DNA of 15,501 bases from assembly GCA_030620005.1 (NCBI GenBank), contig JAUXAJ010000100.1:1-15501 (forward strand). The letters are read 5' to 3'. The translations under genes were made by a program, and so were the position numbers. This DNA is from Promethearchaeota archaeon. Lineage in GTDB: Archaea; Asgardarchaeota; Lokiarchaeia; Sigynarchaeales; SOKP01. Shown here piece after piece: positions 10,113-15,501 of this stretch. The notes under the pieces were generated by a model that had not been told where the DNA came from, ran no database searches, and saw nothing but the letters and a program-made list of their open reading frames with translations. Position 1 is the first letter of the stretch. Each line of letters starts with the position of its first letter.

Positions 10113-10148
10113 GGAGGGGGTTATTAAATGAAAAATTTGGAAGTTTAG
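10113..10148 (+). other. Strong Shine-Dalgarno with six-codon ORF (MKNLEV)
   Basis: AAGGAGGGGG, the best Shine-Dalgarno in the window, is followed after about 10 nt by ATG 10128 and only six codons before TAG 10146-10148. It lies upstream of the kinase TATA box, so it would not be on the main predicted kinase transcript. It may be a leader peptide, a remnant of a lost gene start, or chance. Confidence 0.35.
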
Positions 10149-10182
10149 AAGGAAATAAATAGTTTTAAAAAACCATAGTTTA

Positions 10183-10191
10183 TTATATAAA
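10183..10191 (+). promoter_or_regulatory. TATA box of the histidine kinase
   Basis: TTATATAAA is centred about 31 bp before the ATG at 10218. Usual archaeal spacing puts the transcription start within about 5 nt of the start codon, so the mRNA is probably leaderless. The lack of a Shine-Dalgarno before this ATG agrees. Confidence 0.55.
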
Positions 10192-10217
10192 TTACATGAC
10201 TTTTCTATCATTACAAA

Positions 10218-11921
10218 ATGAAGAAGGAGAATTTATTTTTGAGTGAAAAACATTCCTCTTTAAAAGAGAAGAAGGATAAGTTACAAATAATTTCTGGAGA
10301 GGGCACGAGTGAACTCCAATGGCGGATAACACTCGATGCTATGAGTGAAGCCGTCTTCTTAGTAGATTTAGAACATACAATTTTACAATGCAACAAAGCA
10401 ACATTGGATCTTTTGCAAAAGTTAAAATACGATGAAATCATTGGAAAGAAGTGTCATGAGCTCGTACATGGCCCTTCATCACCAATAGAATGGTGTCCCA
10501 TGATGTTCATGCTGAAAACGAAGAAAAGGGAGGTGGCTGTTGCTCAATTAGGGGATAAGTGGGTTGAGATCTCCACGAATCCCGTTTTAGATGATGACGG
10601 CAATATCCTTGGAGCCGTTCACATAATAAATGACATCACCAAACGAAAAACTGCTGAGCAAGAATATAAAAATGCCTTGAAAAAATCGGAGCAACATGGA
10701 AAAGAAATCAAGGCTGTCTTAGATTCTACAAGATCAGTGCTTAAATATCAGAATTTTGATGCTGCTGCGAAGAATATATTTAACTCATGTAAGGATGTCA
10801 TTGGTGCGAAATCCGGCTATGTTGCATTGTTATCTGAAGATGGAATGGAAAATGAAGTTCTTTTTTTAGATTCGGGTGGTCTTTCCTGCTTGGTAAATCC
10901 AGAACTTCCAATGCCCATACGCGGACTAAGGGCTCAAGCATATAATACCAGTAAGCCGGTTTATGATAATGACTTTATGAATAGCCAGTGGGTAAAATTC
11001 ATGCCTAAAGGTCACGTTATCTTGAATAATGTCCTGTTTGCTCCATTAATCCTTGAAGAGAATACAATAGGATTAATCGGGCTGGCAAATAAAAAAGGAG
11101 GATTCAACGATAATGATGCGAGGATCGCGAAAGGGCTTTCAGAATTAGTTGCAATCGCACTAAACAACAGCAAGATGCTCGATTCTTTAGAAACTTCGGA
11201 AAGTAAATTTCGTAAGGCATACGAACAAGCAGAATTTTATAAGGATTTGTTTGTTCACGACATGTCGAATGTGTTGACCACACTTCAAATGTCTACAGAC
11301 TTTTATTTTCAACATTCCGAAAGTCCCGAAAAAGGAAGGGAAAGTAACAAGTTGAAGGAGATAATCAAGATGCAACTCAATAACGGGAAGCGATTAATTT
11401 CTAACGTGCGAACGATGTCAAAATTAGAAGAAGGAGCTAAAAACACGTTGGAAGATATTGAAGTACGTGAATATATTGAGAAGGCAAGAACAGTTACACT
11501 AAATAGTTTTCCAGAAAGAACTATTACTATCGTCATTCAGAATCCCGATAAAACCGTGAAAGTTCGAGCAAATGACCTGCTATTAGACGTGTTCGAAAAC
11601 CTGTTAAATAATGCCGTGAAATACAACGACAACCCTGCAATCGGCATTTTCGTTCAAGTCTCAGAGGAACAAGAAGAAGGAACTGATCGTGTAAAAATAG
11701 AATTCATTGATAATGGGATTGGCGTCTCAGATGCTCAGAAACCTTACATCTTCCAAAGAGGGAATGATGAACGTAAAGGAGGAAAGGGAATGGGCATCGG
11801 ATTATCGCTGGTAAAGAAAATCATTGAAAGTTACAACGGTCATATTTGGGTGGAAGATAAATTAAAAGGAGAGTACACGAAAGGAAGTAAATTCATTGTT
11901 TTAATACCTAAAGCTACATGA
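10218..11921 (+). CDS. PAS-GAF sensor histidine kinase
   Basis: A 567-residue cytoplasmic sensor kinase without membrane segments. After a charged N-terminus come a PAS domain (about 33-145; DAMSEAVFLVDLEHTILQCN, then a PAC end GAVHIINDITKRK), a short coiled linker and a GAF domain (about 165-318; SGYVALLSEDG, FAPLILEENTIGLIGLANK). The dimerisation region carries H347 in LFVHDMSNVL, an atypical H-box (H-D-M-S-N rather than H-E-L-R-T) of a kind seen in archaeal kinases. The ATPase domain has the N-box ENLLNNAVKYN (460-470), DNGIG (498-502) and GGKGMGIGLSLV (521-532), so it should bind ATP. C86-H-E-L-V-H-G and W92-C-P-M in the PAS domain give two Cys near the ligand pocket, which could hold a metal or sense redox (inference). 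No response regulator or receiver domain lies in the window, so it is an orphan kinase. It ends in TGA and faces the thiolase gene. Confidence 0.95.
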   Translation: MKKENLFLSEKHSSLKEKKDKLQIISGEGTSELQWRITLDAMSEAVFLVDLEHTILQCNKATLDLLQKLKYDEIIGKKCHELVHGPSSPIEWCPMMFMLKTKKREVAVAQLGDKWVEISTNPVLDDDGNILGAVHIINDITKRKTAEQEYKNALKKSEQHGKEIKAVLDSTRSVLKYQNFDAAAKNIFNSCKDVIGAKSGYVALLSEDGMENEVLFLDSGGLSCLVNPELPMPIRGLRAQAYNTSKPVYDNDFMNSQWVKFMPKGHVILNNVLFAPLILEENTIGLIGLANKKGGFNDNDARIAKGLSELVAIALNNSKMLDSLETSESKFRKAYEQAEFYKDLFVHDMSNVLTTLQMSTDFYFQHSESPEKGRESNKLKEIIKMQLNNGKRLISNVRTMSKLEEGAKNTLEDIEVREYIEKARTVTLNSFPERTITIVIQNPDKTVKVRANDLLLDVFENLLNNAVKYNDNPAIGIFVQVSEEQEEGTDRVKIEFIDNGIGVSDAQKPYIFQRGNDERKGGKGMGIGLSLVKKIIESYNGHIWVEDKLKGEYTKGSKFIVLIPKAT

Positions 11922-12208
11922 AGCGAAACAACAACTAATTTAGTAAAATTGAAATATAAAATGATTTAATGATTTCTCTCATATTAATCGTTCATTTTTG
12001 GTATTTTCTATATTGTTATATGGTTGTTTAACCCGATCGGAATTTTCCTGATATTCGTATTATATCAAGACATGATCTTAGGTTCTCAATGGTTGGCCTA
12101 TTATACCCAAAATACGCGTTTACTTTCTTTTTTCTGTCAGGTGTAACTTAATTTAATCTCTTTAAAAACTAGTGATTCGTACAACTTTTTTATTTTGAAT
12201 TTATCAAA
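11922..12208. other. 287-bp convergent spacer with a weak membrane-protein-like frame
   Basis: Lies between the convergent kinase and thiolase genes. On the plus strand 11988-12146 is open for 52 codons plus stop and reads as a hydrophobic stretch (WLFNPIGIFLIFVLYQD) followed by MILGSQWLAYYTQNTRLL, but it has no start codon before the internal ATG. It may be the remnant of a membrane protein or chance in AT-rich DNA. No hairpin terminator was recognised. Confidence 0.3.
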
Positions 12209-13423
12209 TCATACTTTTTCAATTATCGTGGCTACACCTTGCCCGCCGCCAATACAGGCTGTAGCGAGACCAAATCTTCCGCCTTCAAATTGTAATATTC
12301 GCGCAAGCGTTCCAATTAGACGTAGACCTGTTAATCCCAATGGGTGTCCAATGGCAATGGCACCACCTTTCACATTTATTTTTTCGCTTGGTATTCCTAA
12401 AACTTTCTTTGCGTAGAGTGGAACAATTGCAAACGCTTCGTTGATTTCCCAAAAATTTATATCCTCTACTTTTAAGCCAGCTCGACTCAAAGCTTTTATA
12501 CTGGTTGGTACAGGACCCTTTCCCATTACACCGGGATTCACTCCTGCCCATGCTATTGATTTAATTTTTGCCATTGGCTCGATACCAAGCTCATTAGCGC
12601 GAGTTTGAGACATGAGAACGCAACAACCTGCCCCCGCATTCAGAGGTGAGGCATTTCCCGCCGTTATTTGAGCTTCTTTATTGATTCCCTTCGAGACTAA
12701 ACGAAGTTTACCCATTATTTCCATAGTTGATCCTCCGCGTATCGATAGATCGTATTTAATCAATTTTTTTGAACCATCTGGAAGGGTTCCTTCGATTGGA
12801 AGGATTTCATCGTCAAAAAATCCTTCTTCTCGCGCTTTTATCGCCTTATCGTGAGAAGAAAGGCTAAACTTATCCATGTCTTCTCTTGTGATATCTGGAT
12901 TTTGCTCCCATAATTTCTGCGCCGTTTGTATCATAGAAAATCCCGTTTTTAAATCGTATTTTGCGTGGTTTGGAAACTGCACCTCGTCGGCAAGCTCAAA
13001 ATGCTTGCTAGTATATTCGCTACCACGAGGTATTCTTGTCATGTGTTCCATTCCGCACGCAAGGATGATTTCCGAGTTTCCAGTCATTATTTCCATCGCA
13101 CCAACATGTACGCTTGACATGCTTGATCCACATTGCCTATCAAGACCTATAGTCGCTATCGTTTCGGGGAGTTCTGCTAAAAAAATTGGTTGGCGTCCTC
13201 CGTATAGAAAATTTTCCTTTACTTGGTTAGCGCAACCTACAATCATTTCGTCAACCTCGCTGAGATCGAATTTTGCCCGAGAAGAAATTTCTTTTAACAC
13301 TAATGCCAACAATTCATCCGCTTGAATTTCGTGAAAAGCATCTCTTTCGGGCTGATCAGGACGGTTACGGGAGATTGGAGTTCGTAAATAATCCACAATT
13401 ACGACATCCTTCAGTTCTGGCAT
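12209..13423 (-). CDS. Thiolase (acetyl-CoA C-acetyltransferase / 3-ketoacyl-CoA thiolase)
   Basis: A 404-residue, apparently intact type II thiolase, catalysing CoA-dependent cleavage or Claisen condensation of 3-ketoacyl-CoA in the cytoplasm. Motifs in order: DYLRTPISR at the N-terminus, acyl-accepting C98 in LDRQCGSSMSS, ITAGNASPLNAGAG (about 253-266), NEAFA (328-332), H360 in GGAIAIGHPLGLTG and C390 in ATACIGGGQG. These are the Cys-His-Cys catalytic set of the family. Length and order are normal. Start ATG 13423 is supported by GAGGT on the mRNA about 6 nt upstream and by a TATA box near 13479. It cannot be told from sequence alone whether it favours acetoacetyl-CoA synthesis or beta-oxidation. 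The thiolase homolog about 1.2 kb away on the other strand hints at a local acyl-CoA theme, but the two are not in one operon. Confidence 0.95.
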   Translation of the reverse strand: MPELKDVVIVDYLRTPISRNRPDQPERDAFHEIQADELLALVLKEISSRAKFDLSEVDEMIVGCANQVKENFLYGGRQPIFLAELPETIATIGLDRQCGSSMSSVHVGAMEIMTGNSEIILACGMEHMTRIPRGSEYTSKHFELADEVQFPNHAKYDLKTGFSMIQTAQKLWEQNPDITREDMDKFSLSSHDKAIKAREEGFFDDEILPIEGTLPDGSKKLIKYDLSIRGGSTMEIMGKLRLVSKGINKEAQITAGNASPLNAGAGCCVLMSQTRANELGIEPMAKIKSIAWAGVNPGVMGKGPVPTSIKALSRAGLKVEDINFWEINEAFAIVPLYAKKVLGIPSEKINVKGGAIAIGHPLGLTGLRLIGTLARILQFEGGRFGLATACIGGGQGVATIIEKV

Positions 13424-13430
13424 TTTTATA

Positions 13431-13435
13431 CCTCT
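13431..13435 (-). promoter_or_regulatory. Shine-Dalgarno (AGAGG) of the thiolase gene
   Basis: The minus strand reads AGAGGTATAAAAATG, placing a GAGGT ribosome-binding site about 6 nt before the ATG at 13423. It confirms the chosen start. Confidence 0.6.
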
Positions 13436-13474
13436 TTTTTAAGTTTTAACTTTTTTGAAAGAAAAGGTTCTTTG

Positions 13475-13483
13475 TTATATAAA
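13475..13483 (-). promoter_or_regulatory. TATA box of the thiolase gene
   Basis: The minus strand reads TTTATATAA, about 52-60 bp before the start codon. It predicts a leader of roughly 30 nt, enough to hold the Shine-Dalgarno. Confidence 0.5.
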
Positions 13484-13536
13484 TTTTTTATATATTGTAA
13501 TTTCTTAGAAGATTTTAATTAGGACTTAATTTAGTC

Positions 13537-13737
13537 TTGAAAACCTCAGAAAATATTTATAAGGAAATAAATATTGGAACGTTAAGTCTAATTTCTACCG
13601 AAGGTCCAAAAGGTCATAATTGCATGATTTTTTCTAAACCCCCGATTGGCTTAATTTTACTTGTAGATCAAGAAGATCCAATCGAACTCTGGTAAATAAG
13701 TAGTAAAGAAATTGCCGAACAATTTATCGAGCAGTAA
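13537..13737 (+). pseudogene. Small unidentified ORF remnant with an in-frame TAA, 3' half duplicated downstream
   Basis: From TTG 13537 one frame reads a hydrophilic start (KTSENIYKEINIGTLSLIS), then MIFSKPPIGLILLVDQEDP and IELW, stops at TAA 13693-13695, and continues as ISSKEIAEQFIEQ to TAA 13735-13737. An earlier in-frame TAA is at 13516-13518. The part from codon TGC 13621 onward lies in the 187-bp repeat. The second copy carries the same stop, with two amino-acid differences before it (L to V, Q to R). The family is not recognised. No Shine-Dalgarno was seen. Confidence 0.4.
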
Positions 13738-13803
13738 TTTTTAAATTTCTTAAAGATCTTTTATTAAATAATTTAATAAAAAGTGGATGTAAAAATATTT
13801 GAA
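13617..13803. repeat. 187-bp direct repeat, copy 1
   Basis: Matches 14487-14673 with an offset of exactly 870 bp and three mismatches (13651 T/G, 13670 A/G, 13783 G/A), about 98% identity. It contains the 3' half of the small ORF remnant, a 23-bp palindrome (13759-13781) and flanking AT-rich DNA. Ends are abrupt, with unrelated sequence on both sides. Confidence 0.95.
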
Positions 13804-13892
13804 AATATATGGAATATCAGAAAAGAACGGGAGTATTATTTCCGAAATTAATAAAGGTATTAAAAATAAAATAAATATAATAATAAAATAAT

Positions 13893-14333
13893 TTGAATAT
13901 ATCCATGGAACAGTCCAAAAATACCTATAAAATTAAAGAAAATAAGTATTTATATATAGCATCAATTTCAATGCTACTCTACTCATTAATGGAAATTATA
14001 GATAGCATAGCAATTATCCTAATTGCATTTAATATAATCCCTAATATTTCTTTAGCATTTGAATGGAGTTTCCCTATAATATAACAACTTTTAGAAACCC
14101 AACCTTTATCTCTCGCACCCCTTTTCTGGGCATTTACCTTAATGCGAGTTATTTCTACAATTGGGCTTTTTAAAAATTTATTATGGGGATTTTGGATTGG
14201 AATGGGTAGTTTACTCATTACCATGATCCTTACAATTTTATTCCTACCTATTGGTGTCTTTGAACTTCTAGGGTGTGCTATAATCTTCATTTTATTAGTT
14301 ATGGGGTATTGTAAAGATAGACCAATAATTTAA
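13893..14333 (+). pseudogene. Small integral membrane protein with an in-frame TAA
   Basis: One frame from TTG 13893 (or, more likely, ATG 13905 in MEQSKNTYKIKENK) to TAA 14331-14333 gives about 142-146 residues, interrupted by TAA 14082-14084 after EWSFPII. It resumes directly as QLLETQPLSLAPLFWAF, so no bases need be lost; CAA to TAA would explain it. Hydrophobic segments lie at YLYIASISMLLYSLMEII, IAIILIAFNIIPNISLAF, LLWGFWIGMGSLLITMILTI and IGVFELLGCAIIFILLVM, so four membrane spans are likely. The protein ends YCKDRPII. I do not recognise the family. It lies wholly between the two direct repeats, so recombination between them would delete it. Confidence 0.6.
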
Positions 14334-14486
14334 ACCAAAAAGGTCACGTTTTAATAAAAATTAAATACGCCTAAGAAATTATATTCAGTAAGAAGTCAAA
14401 CCTTTCTTAATCCAAGAATATATTCAAATCCAAAATGACAATCCTTATAATATTCAATTTTGAATTATTTAGTTTTAATGTAGTTT
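14334..14486. other. AT-rich spacer with a 14-bp palindrome
   Basis: No gene is seen. ATTCAA-TT-TTGAAT at 14452-14465 is a perfect palindrome and could be a binding site. Confidence 0.3.
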
Positions 14487-14673
14487 TAATTGCATGATTT
14501 TTTCTAAACCCCCGATTGGCGTAATTTTACTTGTAGATCGAGAAGATCCAATCGAACTCTGGTAAATAAGTAGTAAAGAAATTGCCGAACAATTTATCGA
14601 GCAGTAATTTTTAAATTTCTTAAAGATCTTTTATTAAATAATTTAATAAAAAATGGATGTAAAAATATTTGAA
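14487..14673. repeat. 187-bp direct repeat, copy 2
   Basis: The second copy of 13617-13803. It contains a 23-codon ORF (14494-14565) copying the upstream remnant and the palindrome at 14629-14651, and it ends five bases past the first base of the thiolase homolog's TTG start codon. It therefore supplies that gene's immediate upstream region. Confidence 0.95.
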
Positions 14674-15501
14674 TCGAGTGGCCATAATAGGAGTAGGTCA
14701 TACGAGATTTGGGAGATTAGTTAATAAGGATCTAATGGATCTATTATGCGATGCTTCACTAGAAGCTATACATAATTCAAATACTATCGATAAAGATTTT
14801 GATTCCGTTTATGTAGGTGCCATATGTCCTGGCGAATTCAACCAATTAACAGGTATCGCGAGTGCACTCGTAGATAGAATAAGTTTAATCCCAGCAGCAG
14901 CGGATCATATTGAAAATGGGCCGGCTAGTGGGGGTTCTGCGGTAAAAGCTGGTTTTCAGGCGATCGCATCGGGACTTAGTGAATTAGTACTGGTCGTTGG
15001 AGGCGAAAAAATGACGCATATCACTACTCCTGGATTTGTTACTTCAACCGTTGCTACAATAACTCATCATCAGGTAGAAAGGCCTCATGGGGTGTCACTT
15101 CCATCCTTTGCTGGATTGTTAGCCCGAGCTTATCTTGAAAAATATGACGCGAAATTAGAATGGCTCTCAGATATTGCAATCAAAAACCACGAGAACGGAG
15201 CTTTAAATCCCGTTGCTCATTTCCAAAAAACTATTACGGAATTCATGGAAAGCGCCATTCAAAAAGGAAGGGGAAATTGGGATAATATTGACGAGTATTT
15301 AAAGGACGATAAAAGAAATCCAATAATAGCCGATCCTCTCAGACTTTTTCACATTTGTCCCATTTCGGATGGAGCTGCTGCTCTCGTATTGTGTAATGCC
15401 GATGTTGCCAAAGAGTATTGCGATACTCCAGTGTTAATTTCAGGAGTTGGTCAGGCAACAGATACGCACGCGGTTCTTGAAAGAGATGACATCACTATTT
15501 T
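14669..15501 (+). CDS. SCP-x-type thiolase homolog lacking the usual catalytic Cys (3' end outside window)
   Basis: The first 277 residues of a thiolase of the SCP-x/lipid-transfer type, which in archaea often works with an OB-fold DUF35 partner. TTG 14669 gives MNRVAIIGVGHTRFG, the standard N-terminus of this family; GTG 14678 is three codons further in, and an in-frame TAA lies just upstream. Visible motifs are VYVGAICPGEF, ASGLSELVLVVGGEKMTH (about 97-114) and HICPISDGAAALVLCNAD. Relatives have ACASGG at the nucleophile; here it is ENGPASGG, so Pro85 replaces the catalytic Cys. The catalytic His region lies beyond the edge. The product may be a non-condensing acyl-CoA binder or a subunit of a complex (inference). 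No Shine-Dalgarno is seen. Expression would depend on sequence within the upstream 187-bp repeat. Confidence 0.9.
   Translation, partial: MNRVAIIGVGHTRFGRLVNKDLMDLLCDASLEAIHNSNTIDKDFDSVYVGAICPGEFNQLTGIASALVDRISLIPAAADHIENGPASGGSAVKAGFQAIASGLSELVLVVGGEKMTHITTPGFVTSTVATITHHQVERPHGVSLPSFAGLLARAYLEKYDAKLEWLSDIAIKNHENGALNPVAHFQKTITEFMESAIQKGRGNWDNIDEYLKDDKRNPIIADPLRLFHICPISDGAAALVLCNADVAKEYCDTPVLISGVGQATDTHAVLERDDITI

Larger units (their letters stand above)
9905..10217. promoter_or_regulatory. 313-bp divergent control region between L24e and the histidine kinase
   Basis: The stretch holds no recognised gene. It contains a tandem 15-bp repeat (9932-9965), two TTGAGCGGT repeats (10037-10075), a strong Shine-Dalgarno with a six-codon ORF (10113-10148) and the kinase TATA box (10183-10191). 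A 75-codon minus-strand frame at 9984-10211 has a CPGC pair near its end (LRYCPGCFRVETRKH) but matches nothing I know. Confidence 0.5.

Noticed and set aside
9984..10211. 75-codon minus-strand frame ending LRYCPGCFRVETRKH
   Set aside because: It spans the kinase promoter and repeats, has only one Cys pair and a composition typical of AT-rich non-coding DNA; no family recognised.
12285..13325. Long frames opposite or overlapping the thiolase gene
   Set aside because: They are shadows of an intact thiolase with all catalytic motifs.
13617..14673. Insertion sequence or CRISPR-like array
   Set aside because: Only two long repeats, no transposase, no terminal inverted repeats and no regular spacers.

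Overview
The window most likely comes from an Asgard archaeon (Lokiarchaeia or a relative). Four things point there: a Rab/Ras-like small GTPase fused behind a roadblock-like domain, an L24e-type ribosomal protein (found in archaea and eukaryotes, not bacteria), archaeal TATA-type promoters very close to start codons, and AT-rich DNA with wide spacers. Lineage is inferred from gene content; no rRNA gene is present.

Layout. 1-3033 (minus): a GH2 LacZ-type beta-galactosidase running off the left edge. 3104-4279 (minus): a UroD/MtaA-fold protein whose conserved C-terminal tail is cut off by an in-frame TAA. 4391-5398 (minus): a flavodoxin and an NTF2/SnoaL-like protein, 45 bp apart. 5528-7564 (minus): a 678-residue fusion of roadblock-like domain, Rab-like GTPase, PD-(D/E)XK nuclease-like domain and DUF4268, the most striking gene here. 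7565-8052: a spacer with a possible decayed ORF and a hairpin. 8053-8697 (minus): an alpha/beta hydrolase missing its N-terminal part. 8781-9635 (plus): a CPBP (CAAX-type) membrane protease with an in-frame TGA. 9722-9904 (minus): an isolated L24e gene whose start codon reads ATA. 10218-11921 (plus): an orphan PAS-GAF histidine kinase with a near-leaderless promoter. 12209-13423 (minus): an intact thiolase. 13537-14673: two 187-bp direct repeats around a small membrane-protein gene that carries an in-frame TAA. 14669-15501 (plus): an SCP-x-type thiolase homolog lacking the usual catalytic Cys. It starts inside the second repeat and runs off the right edge.

The genes do not form one pathway. 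Two acyl-CoA enzymes (thiolase and thiolase homolog) fit fatty-acid or acetoacetyl-CoA metabolism, and LacZ fits sugar use. The fusion GTPase looks like a switch-controlled nuclease or nucleic-acid-binding effector. A second theme is gene decay. At least five loci are interrupted or lack a start or N-terminus, and most point lesions could be explained by C:G to T:A changes. This may be real local pseudogenization, strain variation in a metagenome assembly, or base-calling or DNA-damage error. The sequence alone cannot decide.
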